Counted from the stretch's first letter, positions 55,235-64,000 are shown. The stretch: DNA of 64,000 nucleotides from Sphingopyxis macrogoltabida (GCA_003241685.1 QFPJ01000012.1:12061-76060); one strand, 5' to 3'. Notes: a model not told the origin generated them from the letters alone. A program made the numbers and translations.

Positions 55235-56074
55235 TCAATTGATGGGCAGGAAATCGCGTGCGAAATCGGGCTTCAGCGCCTCGACGACCGCGCGCGTGAC
55301 CGGTAGGTTGATCGTGTAGCTTCCCTCCGCGAACGGCCCGATTTCATAGGGGGCGATGGCAATCGTCATCCGGTCGATCGACCGGCCGTCGCTTGATCCC
55401 AGCCAAACCGTCTGCGCCGACGCCGGGGGACAGCGCGCGAAAGGCCCGTCGTCGCCGGTCGCCGGCCGGATGCCTTTGGCGGCCTTGGCACGCGCGATCC
55501 CGTCGCAGAAGCGATCGCGCACCGCCGCATCGAACGCCGCCGCGCTGGTGAAAAGGTCGATCGGCTTGCGCAGCGCCGCCCGGTTGCGATCCCACAGCAT
55601 CGTGTCGAAGCCGGTCATGCCGTGGGCGCCGCCCATATAGGTTTCGATCTCGCTCGACAGGCTCAGGAAACGGCGCGTGTCGGTGACGCGCTGCCACCGC
55701 TGGCGGTGCACATGCGCATGATAGGGGAAATCGTCGCGCGCCGCCGCCGTCTGGTCGCGCTGGGCCGCCGCGACCAGCGCATCGCGCTTTGCCGCGCGAT
55801 CGGCATCGAGCCATGCCGCCAGTTTCGGAATCGCCGCCGCCTCGCGCGGGTAGGAATAGGCAAAATCGATCAGGTCATTCGCCTCGCGCACGTTCGACGC
55901 CGCGACGCCGTCCAGCGGAACCTCATTGGGCGCATAGGCCGGCGCGCCGGGCACGCGCGCCGCCACCGCCTTTTCGGCCGGCGTCGGCTCGGGTTCCGCC
56001 GAACAGGCGGCCAGCATCAGCGCCGGCACAAGGACGGCGGCGCCGTGCCGCCGGAAGGAAAATGATGCGACCAT
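55235..56074 (-). CDS. DUF3298/DUF4163 lipoprotein (RsiV-like domain)
   Basis: 279 aa. Leader ends LMLAAC. The mature part carries YMGGAHGMTGFDTMLWDRNR and the C-terminal FAEGSYTINLPVTRAVVEALKP, the DUF4163-DUF3298 layout of RsiV-like proteins. Unlike RsiV there is no anti-sigma N-terminus. First gene of a minus-strand operon with the SDR and DUF3008 genes. A sequence GGAAA-N16-CGTT ends about 10 nt before the ATG, one mismatch from the EcfG stress promoter GGAAC-N16-CGTT, but it is too close for a normal leader. Confidence 0.82.
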   Translation of the reverse strand: MVASFSFRRHGAAVLVPALMLAACSAEPEPTPAEKAVAARVPGAPAYAPNEVPLDGVAASNVREANDLIDFAYSYPREAAAIPKLAAWLDADRAAKRDALVAAAQRDQTAAARDDFPYHAHVHRQRWQRVTDTRRFLSLSSEIETYMGGAHGMTGFDTMLWDRNRAALRKPIDLFTSAAAFDAAVRDRFCDGIARAKAAKGIRPATGDDGPFARCPPASAQTVWLGSSDGRSIDRMTIAIAPYEIGPFAEGSYTINLPVTRAVVEALKPDFARDFLPIN

Positions 56075-56128
56075 GCCGCAACAACGCCGGGAATCGACAA
56101 AGTTTCCGGACAGGCCTAGCACGGCGCG

Positions 56129-57532
56129 ATGATCGACTATTCCGACCTCGTCCAACCCGACAAAGGCCAGGACGCCCGCACCATCCACCTCGTCGACAAG
56201 CCGGGCTATGACGCCTGGCTGAAGGGGCGCAGCGCCCGCGAACGCGCGCATCTGGCCGCCGTCGGCTTTCGCCCCGACGGCTTTGTTCATGCGATCCTGC
56301 CCGGCGACGATCCCGATGGCTGGGCCGTCGTCTCGGCGGTTGCCAGCGTCGACAAGCTGTCGGCCTGGTGCCTCGCCAAGCTGGGACAGATCCTGCCCGA
56401 AGGCCGCTATCGCCTGGAGGGGCGGCAGCCGGGCAAGGCCGCGTTCGGATGGATGACCGCGCAATATCGCTTCGACGATTATCGCTCCAGCGTCACCGCG
56501 CGGCTGCCGCGTGTCCTGCTGACCGGCGATGTCGCGACGATCGCGCCGATGGTGGCCGAAGCGCGGGCAACCGCGCTGGTACGCGACCTCGTCAATACGC
56601 CCGCCGCCGACATGGGTCCCGCCGCAATCGAGAAGGAAGCCGACCGCATCGCGAAAGCGCATGGCGGCAAGCTGACCGTCACCAGGGGAGAAGCGCTGGA
56701 ACAGGGCTATCCGATGATCCACGCGGTCGGCCGCGCGGCGGCGAAGCATCATGCGCCGCGCCTGATCGAGATCGCCTGGGGCAAGGAGGATCACCCCCGC
56801 ATCGCGCTGGTCGGCAAGGGGATCAGCTTCGACAGCGGCGGACTGGACATCAAGCCCGCGTCGGGCATGCGGCTGATGAAGAAGGACATGGGCGGCGCCG
56901 CGCATGTACTGGCGCTCGCCGAACTGATCATGGCGTCGGGCCTGCCGGTTCGCCTCCACTGCCTTGTCGCGGCGGCGGAAAATGCCATTTCATCGGATGC
57001 CTTCCGCCCCGGCGACGTGTTGAAAAGCCGCGCCGGGCTGACCGTCGAAATCGGCAACACCGATGCCGAAGGCCGGCTGGTGCTGGGCGATGCGCTGGCC
57101 CGAGCGGGCGAAGACAAACCCGAACTGATCGTCGATTTCGCGACGCTGACCGGCGCCGCGCGCGTCGCGCTCGGCCCCGACCTGCCCGCACTGTTCGCCA
57201 ATGACGACGGGCTGGCCGATGAGCTGATCGCGGGCGGGCGCGACCGTGACGACCCGCTGTGGCGGATGCCGCTGTGGGACGGCTATGCCGACCTGCTGGA
57301 AACCGACATCGCCGACATCGGCAACGCGGGCAGTTCGCCGTTCGCCGGATCGATCACCGCGGCCCTGTTTTTGAAGCGTTTCGTGCCCGAAGGAACGGCG
57401 TGGGCGCATTTCGATACATTTGCCTGGCGCCCATCGGCCAGGCCCGGCCGGCCGAAGGGCGGCGCGGCGCTGGGGCTGCGCGCCGCCTGGGCGATGCTGC
57501 AGGGCCGTTACGACCGGCGCGCGAAGGGCTGA
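56129..57532 (+). CDS. Leucyl aminopeptidase, M17 family
   Basis: 467 aa. The two-metal M17 core is complete: GKGISFDSGGLDIKP, KKDMGGAAHVLAL and the signature NTDAEGRL near residue 309, with the catalytic Lys and Arg of these motifs. Cytoplasmic, hexameric in relatives. No signal peptide. Divergent from the DUF3298 gene and followed by the NlpC/P60 gene at 101 bp. Confidence 0.94.
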   Translation: MIDYSDLVQPDKGQDARTIHLVDKPGYDAWLKGRSARERAHLAAVGFRPDGFVHAILPGDDPDGWAVVSAVASVDKLSAWCLAKLGQILPEGRYRLEGRQPGKAAFGWMTAQYRFDDYRSSVTARLPRVLLTGDVATIAPMVAEARATALVRDLVNTPAADMGPAAIEKEADRIAKAHGGKLTVTRGEALEQGYPMIHAVGRAAAKHHAPRLIEIAWGKEDHPRIALVGKGISFDSGGLDIKPASGMRLMKKDMGGAAHVLALAELIMASGLPVRLHCLVAAAENAISSDAFRPGDVLKSRAGLTVEIGNTDAEGRLVLGDALARAGEDKPELIVDFATLTGAARVALGPDLPALFANDDGLADELIAGGRDRDDPLWRMPLWDGYADLLETDIADIGNAGSSPFAGSITAALFLKRFVPEGTAWAHFDTFAWRPSARPGRPKGGAALGLRAAWAMLQGRYDRRAKG

Positions 57533-57633
57533 GGCACACGCGGCGAACATCCTTGATATCGGCGCCTCTGCTGCGCTAATGGCGCGCGATTATCCGCAAG
57601 GCGGAGACAGAACGAGATACAGCAGGACGGTTC

Positions 57634-58578
57634 GTGACAGCAGGAAACAGCGACAATATGGCGACCGGCCGCGTCCGGATGGGACGCCCCGGCGCCGTCG
57701 GCGCGGGCCGCGACCATTTCGGGCTGGCCGGTACGTCGTCGGCGTTCGATCCGCGGGTCGTCGCGATCCGTCCCGACCTTGCCGACATTGCGGTCGCCGG
57801 ACAGCATTTCGCGCCCCATTATGCCGCGCCCATGATGCGCAGCGGCGTGCTGCCCGCCGCCCCGCTGCGCGCGGCGCCTGCGACCGATGCCGAACAAACC
57901 AGCGAACTTCTGTTCGGCGAGGGCTTCGCGCTGCTCGACGTGACCGGCGGCTGGGCCTGGGGCTATTGCCTGGCCGATCATTATGTCGGCTATCTCGCCG
58001 CCGATGCGCTCGGCGCGCCGATCGCGCCGACCCACCGCGTCATCGCCGCCGAAGTGCTGGTGCACAGCGCGCCCGACGCCGCCAGCGGCGCATCCGCCAC
58101 CCTGCCGCGCGGCGCGCTGCTGATGGGCGAAGCCGATGGCGAATGGCTGGCGACGGCGCACGGTTTTCTGCCGCGCGGCGCCCTGGCCGACGTCGACGTG
58201 GCCGACCGCGATCCGGCGGCGGTGGCCGAGGCGATGATCGGCGCGCCCTATCTGTGGGGCGGCCGGACCGCCGCGGGAATCGACTGTTCGGGCCTCGTCC
58301 AGCTCGCCTGGGCGTCCGCGGGCATCCAGTTGCCGCGCGACAGCGACCTGCAACTCGCCGCGCTCGGCCCCGATAAGGATGTCGCGCCGGCCGACCTGGC
58401 GCGCGGCGACCTGGTTTTCTTTCCCGGCCATGTCGGCATCATGGCCGACGCGGACACCATCATTCACGCCAGCCGACGATGGATGGCGGTGAAGGTGGAA
58501 CCGCTGGCCGATGTCATAGCGCGATCGGCCGACAAGGATCATGACCCGCCGGTGAGCGGGTATAAAAGATTGCGATAA
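57634..58578 (+). CDS. NlpC/P60 family peptidase with SH3-like domains
   Basis: 314 aa counting from a GTG start. About 100-190 are SH3-like segments (AEVLVHSAPDAASG). The NlpC/P60 domain begins near 205: Cys218 in GIDCSGLVQ, His266 in GHVGIM, and His279 in IIHASR make the triad. Cleaves peptide stems in the cell wall or between D-Glu and diamino acid. No signal peptide is visible, which is common in this subfamily of sphingomonads. The ATG at 57658 is the alternative start. It ends 3 nt before argC. Confidence 0.88.
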   Translation: MTAGNSDNMATGRVRMGRPGAVGAGRDHFGLAGTSSAFDPRVVAIRPDLADIAVAGQHFAPHYAAPMMRSGVLPAAPLRAAPATDAEQTSELLFGEGFALLDVTGGWAWGYCLADHYVGYLAADALGAPIAPTHRVIAAEVLVHSAPDAASGASATLPRGALLMGEADGEWLATAHGFLPRGALADVDVADRDPAAVAEAMIGAPYLWGGRTAAGIDCSGLVQLAWASAGIQLPRDSDLQLAALGPDKDVAPADLARGDLVFFPGHVGIMADADTIIHASRRWMAVKVEPLADVIARSADKDHDPPVSGYKRLR

Positions 58579-58581
58579 GTC

Positions 58582-59508
58582 ATGACACAAACGGTCTTTA
58601 TCGACGGCGCAGCGGGTACGACGGGCCTGGAAATCGCCGAGCGGCTTGCCGGGCGGCGCGAATTCACCCTGCTGGCGCTGGACGAAGCGCGGCGCAAGGA
58701 CGCGGGCGCGCGGCGCGAGGCGCTGAACGCCGCCGATTTCGTCATCCTCTGCCTGCCCGACGATGCCGCGCACGAGGCGGTGGCGATGATCGCCAACGAG
58801 CGGACCAAGGTGATCGACGCATCGACCGCGCACCGCGTCGCGCCGGGCTGGGTCTATGGCCTTCCCGAAGTCAGCGGCCATGAAGCGGTGGCGGGCGCGG
58901 CGCGGGTGTCGAACCCCGGCTGCTATTCGACCGGCTTCATCGCGCTGATCGCGCCGCTGGTGCGCGCCGGCCTGCTGCCCGCCGACTGGCCCTATATCTG
59001 TCACGCCGTCAGCGGTTATTCGGGCGGCGGCAAGGCTCTGATCGCGCGGTTCGAACAGGACCGGGACATTGCGTGGCGCGGCTATGCGCTGGGGCTGGGG
59101 CACAAGCATGTCCCCGAAATGCAGGTACAGAGCGGCCTGTCGGTCGCTCCGCTCTTTTCGCCGGCCGTGATCCCCGCCCATCGCGGCATGGTGGTGGAAG
59201 TGCCGTTGCCGCTGGCGTCGATCCCCGGTGCCCCCTCCGCCGATGCGCTGCGCGCCGCGCTGGCCGATTTCTATGCGGCCAGCCCGGTGGTGGGAATGGG
59301 CGCGACGCCGGCCGATGGCGAAATGCTGCTGCGCGCGTCCGACGCCGGCGACGACCGGCTGAACCTGTTCGTCTTCGCCAGCGACGACGGCAGCCAGGCA
59401 CGGCTGGTCGCAAGGCTCGACAATCTGGGCAAGGGCGCGAGCGGCGCCTGCGTCCAGAATCTGAATATCATGGCGGGCCTGCCCGAAACGGCGGGCTTGC
59501 GGCTCTGA
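58582..59508 (+). CDS. argC: N-acetyl-gamma-glutamyl-phosphate reductase, type 2
   Basis: 308 aa. Third step of arginine synthesis. Starts TVFIDGAAGTTGLEI (NADP motif), catalytic Cys114 in SNPGCYSTGF, SGYSGGGK and HRGMVVEVPLPL. The shorter type 2 form, usual in alphaproteobacteria. It lies 3 nt behind the NlpC/P60 gene, a functional mismatch but the same transcription unit. Confidence 0.94.
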   Translation: MTQTVFIDGAAGTTGLEIAERLAGRREFTLLALDEARRKDAGARREALNAADFVILCLPDDAAHEAVAMIANERTKVIDASTAHRVAPGWVYGLPEVSGHEAVAGAARVSNPGCYSTGFIALIAPLVRAGLLPADWPYICHAVSGYSGGGKALIARFEQDRDIAWRGYALGLGHKHVPEMQVQSGLSVAPLFSPAVIPAHRGMVVEVPLPLASIPGAPSADALRAALADFYAASPVVGMGATPADGEMLLRASDAGDDRLNLFVFASDDGSQARLVARLDNLGKGASGACVQNLNIMAGLPETAGLRL

Positions 59509-59512
59509 TGGG

Positions 59513-59728
59513 TCAGTGCACGGTGTCCAGCGCGACATCGACCGCCAGATAGGTGATCAGCCGTTCGATCTGGCGCCAGCGCGCGAAATGGACATGATTG
59601 CCCAGCGCCCGATATTGCTCGGCCCGTGCCGCGGCGGCGAAACCCGCCTCCTCGCCATGCTGGGCGATCAGCGCGTCGGCTTCGGCGACCGCGGCGCGGT
59701 CGGCAAGATAGGGGGCTGGCAGGTGCAT
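59513..59728 (-). CDS. Small conserved-looking hypothetical protein
   Basis: 71 aa, helical: AEADALIAQHGEEAGFAAAARAEQYRALGNHVHFARWRQIERLI. No family recognised. The pattern of a small helical protein with conserved GNHVHFARWRQIE is common in sphingomonads. It ends 4 nt from argC, convergent. Ribosome site not obvious. Confidence 0.65.
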   Translation of the reverse strand: MHLPAPYLADRAAVAEADALIAQHGEEAGFAAAARAEQYRALGNHVHFARWRQIERLITYLAVDVALDTVH

Positions 59729-59811
59729 GGATGTCCCGGTCCGTTGCTCGTGGAATCGCCTTAAGGCACAGGCCTCACCGCGCCGTTCCCAACCGTGATG
59801 AACAAGCGGGT

Positions 59812-59844
59812 AAGGTTAATGCATGGCGGCCCGACGTTAACCTT
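59812..59844. promoter_or_regulatory. Inverted repeat upstream of the sugar dehydrogenase gene
   Basis: AAGGTTAA (59812-59819) and TTAACCTT (59837-59844) are perfect 8-bp arms 17 bp apart, 56 bp before the start codon. Candidate operator for a dimeric regulator. Confidence 0.45.
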
Positions 59845-59899
59845 GTTGTCCCTGCGTTTCGTCCCTTTGCCGTTGCCATGGGGCGGTGTAGGAAGGGGC

Positions 59900-61240
59900 A
59901 TGCGCAAGATTTTCAAATATGCCGCCCTCGCCCTGGTGCTGATCCTGATCGCCGGGGGCGTGACGCTCTACATCCTGTCGCGGCCCGACGTCGCGCGCTT
60001 CTCGACCGCGGAACTCAGCGGCCGCGTCCCGGTCATGGCGTCGCAGAAGGTCGAGACCTTTCCGACCGTCAACGTGCCCGAAGCGACGCGCTGGCCGGCC
60101 GGCGCCGCGCCGCGAGCAGCGGCCGGACTGACGGTGCAGCGCTTCGCCGAAGGGCTCGATCATCCGCGCTCGATGCTGGTTCTTCCCAACGGCGACGTGC
60201 TGGTCGCCGAGGCGCAGAGCCCGCCCCGCGACACGTCGGGCATCGAGGGCCGGATCATGGGCAGCCTGATGGGCAAGGCCGGCGCGGGCGGCGTATCGGC
60301 GAACCGCATCACCCTGCTGCGCGATGCCGACGGCGACGGCAAGGCAGAGGTCAAGGCCGCCTATATCACCGGCCTCAACTCGCCCTATGGCATGGCGCTG
60401 GTCGGCGATACGCTCTATGTCGCCAACACCGACGCGCTGCTCGCCTTTCCCTATGTTGCGGGCGAAACGACGATGAGCGGCAAGGCGACGAAGGTCGTCG
60501 ACCTGCCCGCCGCCGGGACCAACCGCCACTGGACGAAAAGCCTGGCCGCCGCCGCCAACGGCTGGCTCTACGTCGGCGTCGGCGCCGATTCGAACATCGG
60601 CGAAAAGGGCATGAACGCCGAATTCCGCCGCGCCGCCGTGCTGGAAGTGCGGCCGGAGAATAAATATGTCCGCACCTTCGCCGCCGGGATCCGCAACCCC
60701 GTCGGCCTCGCCTTCTATCCCGGACGCGACCGGCTGTGGACCGTCGTGAACGAACGCGACATGCTGGGCAGCGATCTGGTCCCCGACTATCTGACCGACG
60801 TGACGGAGGGCGATTTCTATGGCTGGCCCTGGTATTATTGGGGCGGCTTCATCGACCCGCGCGTCGAGCCGGAGGCCGAGGATCGCCGGCAATATGTGAA
60901 GCGGCCCGAATATGGGCTGGGCGCCCATACCGCACCGCTGGGCTTCACCTTCACGGCCGGACTGAACCTTGGCGACCGCTGGGCGAACGGCGCGCTGATC
61001 GCCCGGCACGGGTCGTGGAACCGCGAACCCGCCGCCGGCTATGACGTCGTGTTCGTGAAGTTCGGCGCGAACGGAAAGCCGCTGAACGCACTGCCGATCA
61101 CGCTGCTCGACCAGTTCATGGCCAAGGACGGCAAGACCGTCCGCGGCCGCCCGGCCGACGTGAAAGTGGCCAAGGACGGCAGCGCGCTGATCGCCGACGA
61201 TACGGGCAACATGATCTGGCGGGTCGCGACGGCGGGGTGA
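59900..61240 (+). CDS. PQQ-dependent sugar dehydrogenase-like beta-propeller (sorbosone dehydrogenase)
   Basis: 446 aa. One N-terminal membrane helix (about 5-26) anchors it to the periplasmic side. The beta-propeller of the soluble glucose/sorbosone dehydrogenase family is seen in VQRFAEGLDHPRSMLVLPNGDVLVAE, NRHWTKSLAAAANGWLYVGVGADSN, AGIRNPVGLAFYPGRDRLWTVVNERDMLG and GDFYGWPWYYWGG. PQQ dependence is a family inference. ATG 59900 is preceded by GGAAGGGG. The palindrome upstream may regulate it. Confidence 0.9.
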   Translation: MRKIFKYAALALVLILIAGGVTLYILSRPDVARFSTAELSGRVPVMASQKVETFPTVNVPEATRWPAGAAPRAAAGLTVQRFAEGLDHPRSMLVLPNGDVLVAEAQSPPRDTSGIEGRIMGSLMGKAGAGGVSANRITLLRDADGDGKAEVKAAYITGLNSPYGMALVGDTLYVANTDALLAFPYVAGETTMSGKATKVVDLPAAGTNRHWTKSLAAAANGWLYVGVGADSNIGEKGMNAEFRRAAVLEVRPENKYVRTFAAGIRNPVGLAFYPGRDRLWTVVNERDMLGSDLVPDYLTDVTEGDFYGWPWYYWGGFIDPRVEPEAEDRRQYVKRPEYGLGAHTAPLGFTFTAGLNLGDRWANGALIARHGSWNREPAAGYDVVFVKFGANGKPLNALPITLLDQFMAKDGKTVRGRPADVKVAKDGSALIADDTGNMIWRVATAG

Positions 61241-61262
61241 ACGGACACCGCGCCGGGACGGC

Positions 61263-61646
61263 TCAGTTGCCGTCTTCGACCGTCTTCAGAATGTCCCCCG
61301 TTGCGCCCAGGTCGGCGCTATATTGTTTCCAGCCTTCCAGGCAGGGGCCGAAAACGCGCGGCAAGCGTGCCTGGACGTCGCGCACCATGTCGGGCGTGAT
61401 GATCGCCGCGATCGGCGTCGAGGCCGGCTGACGACTGCGGAGCCGGCCGATGTAGAAGGCGCTCATCATGTCGAGCACCGCAGCCTGCGACCCGGTGATC
61501 GCTTCGCCGTTCATTTTCATGGTCTTGAAGTTCAGCGCCGACAGGAAGCAGCGCGCATCGGCGCGGTCCAGTTCCGACACGGTCTGCGCCGACGCCGCGC
61601 TCGCCAGCCCGAGCGCCAGCGCGGCGCCCAATATCCCTCTTCGCAT
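61263..61646 (-). CDS. Exported small protein, unknown function
   Basis: 127 aa. Leader ends SAASAQ. Two cysteines (ADARCFLSAL and FGPCLEGWKQ) could pair. KTMKMNGEAITGSQAAVLDMMSAFYIGRL is a helix-rich part. No family recognised. It is downstream of the PQQ enzyme gene in convergent orientation and behind dnaN (73 bp). Confidence 0.68.
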   Translation of the reverse strand: MRRGILGAALALGLASAASAQTVSELDRADARCFLSALNFKTMKMNGEAITGSQAAVLDMMSAFYIGRLRSRQPASTPIAAIITPDMVRDVQARLPRVFGPCLEGWKQYSADLGATGDILKTVEDGN

Positions 61647-61719
61647 CGATCAATTCCCCCACAGGTTGGTCGTGAAACCCGCCTGCGGCCCCGCGCCCCC
61701 GGACCGCGACGAGCCCTGG

Positions 61720-62835
61720 TCAGACGCGCATCGGCATCAGCACGTAAAGCGCCGGGCTCTTCTCGCTCTCGCGGATCAGCGTCGGGGCATTGGCGTCGGC
61801 AAGGTGCAGTTCCACGCTGTCGCCATCGACCTGTCCCAATATGTCGGACAGGTAACGCGCGTTGAACCCGATCTCCATCGAATCGCTGTCATACCCCGCC
61901 GGCAGTTCCTCGGCCGCGGTGCCGTTTTCCGGGCTCGTCACCGACAGGATGATGCGGTCCTTGTCCAGCCCGACCTTGACCGCGCGGGTCTTTTCGCTGG
62001 CGATCGTCGACACGCGGTCGACGCCCTGGAACAGGCTCTTGGGATCGACCTTCAGCAGCTTGTCGTTCGCGGTCGGAATGACGCGGCTGTAATCGGGGAA
62101 GGTGCCGTCGATCAGTTTCGACGTCAGCACCGCATTGCCGAGCTGGAAGCGGATTTTCGATGCGGACAGGCTGATCTCGACATTGCCTTCCGCCTCGTCG
62201 AGCAGCTTGCGGATTTCGGCGACGCATTTGCGCGGGACGATGACATCGGGCATGCCGGTCGCGCCGTCGGGGCGCGTCACCGTGTAGCGCGCCAGGCGGT
62301 GCCCGTCGGTGGCGGCGGCCTTCAGCACCGGGCCCGTCGCATCCTCCGCCACATGAAAGAAGATGCCGTTGAGGTAGTAGCGCGTTTCTTCGGTCGAGAT
62401 GGCGAAGCGCGTCTTGTCGATAATCTGGATCAGTTCGGCGACGGGCAGTTCGAAGTTGGTCGGCAGGTCGCCCTCCGCGATCACCGGGAAATCGTCGCGC
62501 GGCAGCGTCGGCAGGTTGAAGTTCGACCGGCCGGCCTTCACCTGCATCTTGCCCTCGGCCGCGGCCAGGCTGACTTCGGACCCTTCGGGAAGCTTGCGCG
62601 CGATTTCGAACAGCGTGTGCGCCGACACGGTGGTGGTGCCGGCGGTTTCGACTTTCGCCGCGACGGTTTCGACGACCTGCAGGTCGAGGTCGGTCGCCAT
62701 CAGCTTGAGCTGGCCCGACGCATCGGCTTCGATGAGGACGTTCGACAGGATGGGAATGGTATTGCGCCGTTCGACCACCGACTGCACGTGGCCAAGGCTC
62801 TTCAAAAGCACTGCGCGTTCAATCGTCGCTTTCAT
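61720..62835 (-). CDS. dnaN: DNA polymerase III beta sliding clamp
   Basis: 371 aa, usual length. MKATIERAVLLKSLGHVQSVVERRNTIPILSNVLIEA opens the first domain; LMATDLDLQVVET, TDGHRLARYTVTR, and the C-terminal LHLADANAPTLI and VLMPMRV show all three clamp domains. Ring for replication; the ending MPMRV is the conserved hydrophobic cleft. No dnaA or recF nearby, so dnaN is separated from the origin cluster. Confidence 0.97.
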   Translation of the reverse strand: MKATIERAVLLKSLGHVQSVVERRNTIPILSNVLIEADASGQLKLMATDLDLQVVETVAAKVETAGTTTVSAHTLFEIARKLPEGSEVSLAAAEGKMQVKAGRSNFNLPTLPRDDFPVIAEGDLPTNFELPVAELIQIIDKTRFAISTEETRYYLNGIFFHVAEDATGPVLKAAATDGHRLARYTVTRPDGATGMPDVIVPRKCVAEIRKLLDEAEGNVEISLSASKIRFQLGNAVLTSKLIDGTFPDYSRVIPTANDKLLKVDPKSLFQGVDRVSTIASEKTRAVKVGLDKDRIILSVTSPENGTAAEELPAGYDSDSMEIGFNARYLSDILGQVDGDSVELHLADANAPTLIRESEKSPALYVLMPMRV

Positions 62836-63005
62836 TCTTGTCCGCCATCCTGTGTCTTCGGGAGAAGTCCCGGCCGGGAGCCGGCGCCACGAACGAGTCG
62901 GCGCCCCGATTCCCTGCCCCCTGAAATGTCCACCTTCCTTACCGAACGCGTCGCGGTGCGCAAGCCATGCTTGCAAATCAGCGGCTTTCGCGCAATCGAG
63001 ACGCC

Positions 63006-63515
63006 ATGCGGCGGGTGCCTCTCTTCCTGTTTCTGGTCCTGCTTGCAGGCACGGCGCTGCCGCCCGCAACGCGCGCGGCCGCGCCGAGCGCCCTCGGCAT
63101 CTTCGACGGCTGGGGCGCCTTCCGCGATGCCGCCGGCCCGCGCTGCTATGCCATCGCCGCGCCCGCCGCGACGATCGGCACGCCGCAAGCGAAGGCCTAT
63201 GCCAGTGTCGGATATTGGCCGCGGGCGCGCATCCGCGGTCAATTCTATGTCCGCCTGTCTAAAGCGCGCAGCGCCGACCGCGAACTGCGCCTGACGATCG
63301 GCAGCCGCCGTTTCATCCTGGCGGGCAACGGGGTTCACGGCTGGGCAAGCGACGCGCGCATGGATGCCGCGATCATCGCCGCGATGCGCTCCGCGCCGAG
63401 CATGAGCGTCGAAAGCGCGACCGCCGCCGGCGGCGCCATCGCCGACACCTACCGCCTGCGCGGTGCGGCGACGGCCATCGACGCGGCGGCGCTGGGGTGC
63501 GCGAATATCCGATGA
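63006..63515 (+). CDS. Exported protein, possibly IalB-like
   Basis: 169 aa. Leader to about 25 (ATRAAAPS). DGWGAFRDAAGPRCYAIAAP, then a beta-rich part (RGQFYVRLSKARSADRELRLTIGSRRFILAGNGVHGWA) and a final cysteine in ALGCANIR. The layout resembles invasion associated locus B (IalB)-type proteins, but the match is partial. Divergent from dnaN. Confidence 0.65.
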   Translation: MRRVPLFLFLVLLAGTALPPATRAAAPSALGIFDGWGAFRDAAGPRCYAIAAPAATIGTPQAKAYASVGYWPRARIRGQFYVRLSKARSADRELRLTIGSRRFILAGNGVHGWASDARMDAAIIAAMRSAPSMSVESATAAGGAIADTYRLRGAATAIDAAALGCANIR

Positions 63516-64000
63516 GGCGGCTCTGGAAAGTGCCGGATTTCTGCGTAACTTCATTCGCGATTCACGGTTTCCGTCGATGCTGGACGCGCCTCCCCGCGAA
63601 TATCCGGGACCGGAAACCGCGCACCGGCTTTCGGCCGGACGCAGCCTTTCGGAAAGCCGCGGAAAACCGCACAACTTCACACGGGAATCGCGGTTGGGCA
63701 CGCCGATGGGCGCCGTTGCGGCAGCCGCAAATGACGCGGCCGCGTGAGCTTGACCGGCGCGGCGGCACCGCGGGGCGCAAGGCTGGGCTGAAACGCGCGG
63801 AAAACTGCGTAACTTAATTCGCGATCCGCTCTCGCCAGCGAAGGGGATTTGAACCTGAAGCGCCACGGGCATCGACGCTAGGGTCAGGACCCATTAATTT
63901 GCCGATCGAGGCGTCGAAATGGCGAAGATATCGGGGCTGGGCGGGTGCAGCGGGTAGCATCGCTACCCGCAAGGCCGCGCAGTTTCGAGATCGAAGCCAT
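63516..64000. other. Terminal gene-free stretch with degenerate repeats and palindromes
   Basis: 485 bp, no gene supported. It holds a degenerate repeat (CTGCGTAACTTCATTCGCGA at 63541, CCGCACAACTTCACACGGGA at 63667, CTGCGTAACTTAATTCGCGA at 63806), a palindrome GGGTC-AG-GACCC at 63881-63892, and a hairpin (GCGGGTAG, CATCG, CTACCCGC) at 63950-63970. Confidence 0.5.

Overview
The window looks like chromosome from an alphaproteobacterium of the order Sphingomonadales, most like Sphingopyxis. The evidence is high GC with strong GC3, protein-level similarity to known sphingomonad families (RcdA, DksA with a degenerate zinc finger, a CarD regulator, many VPxP/RRR-tailed or glycine-rich exported proteins), and the usual alphaproteobacterial block of rph, rdgB, hemW, hrcA and grpE. 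No rRNA, CRISPR array or intact insertion sequence was seen. There is one tRNA, an elongator tRNA-Met.

Layout. 1-7.5 kb: a frameshifted lipoprotein at the edge, a prolyl oligopeptidase, an EEP-fold phosphatase/nuclease, free methionine-(R)-sulfoxide reductase, three exported Gly/Tyr/Arg-rich proteins separated by clear terminators, and a PilZ protein. 7.5-8.2 kb: a decayed P4-type integrase beside tRNA-Met. 8.3-12.4 kb (minus): acpP, fabF, mltG, an alpha/beta hydrolase and a 2H phosphoesterase. 12.5-18.6 kb: a membrane TPR protein, a DUF3617 lipoprotein divergent from uvrB, then a lower-GC three-gene toxin-antitoxin-like module (RHH/wHTH protein, HicA, HicB). 18.7-27.3 kb: S10 carboxypeptidase, NRDE protein, infC with an apparent AUA start, and the LppC/rsmI/yraN/gshB/dedA/xerC group. 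27.4-36.4 kb: hemW-rdgB-rph divergent from hrcA-grpE, then def, recR, fmt, truA and carD, broken up by many intergenic palindromic repeats, one pair of which exactly brackets a small GIY-YIG nuclease gene. 36.7-46.5 kb: SDR, rcdA, YdcH-like proteins, PilZ, dksA, a Ser/Gly-repeat exported protein, serS, surE, an NlpD-like LysM/M23 protein and a K+ channel. 46.5-64 kb: rimO, a DUF4403 lipoprotein, a stand-alone SecDF P1-head protein, a Pit phosphate transporter with a Nudix-DUF47 fusion behind a Pho box, an FMO/BVMO, a stress-like SDR/DUF3008 operon, an M17 aminopeptidase, NlpC/P60, argC, a PQQ-type sugar dehydrogenase and dnaN.

Most of the window is housekeeping: translation initiation and N-terminal processing (infC, fmt, def), RNA modification (truA, rsmI, rimO), repair (uvrB, recR, dnaN), envelope (mltG, LppC, NlpD-like, NlpC/P60) and the heat-shock regulator pair. 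The parts worth a second look are the GIY-YIG gene filling a repeat pair, the HicAB module with a separate DNA-binding protein, the Pho-box-controlled Nudix-DUF47-Pit operon, the non-AUG infC start, and the Ser-rich sorted protein.
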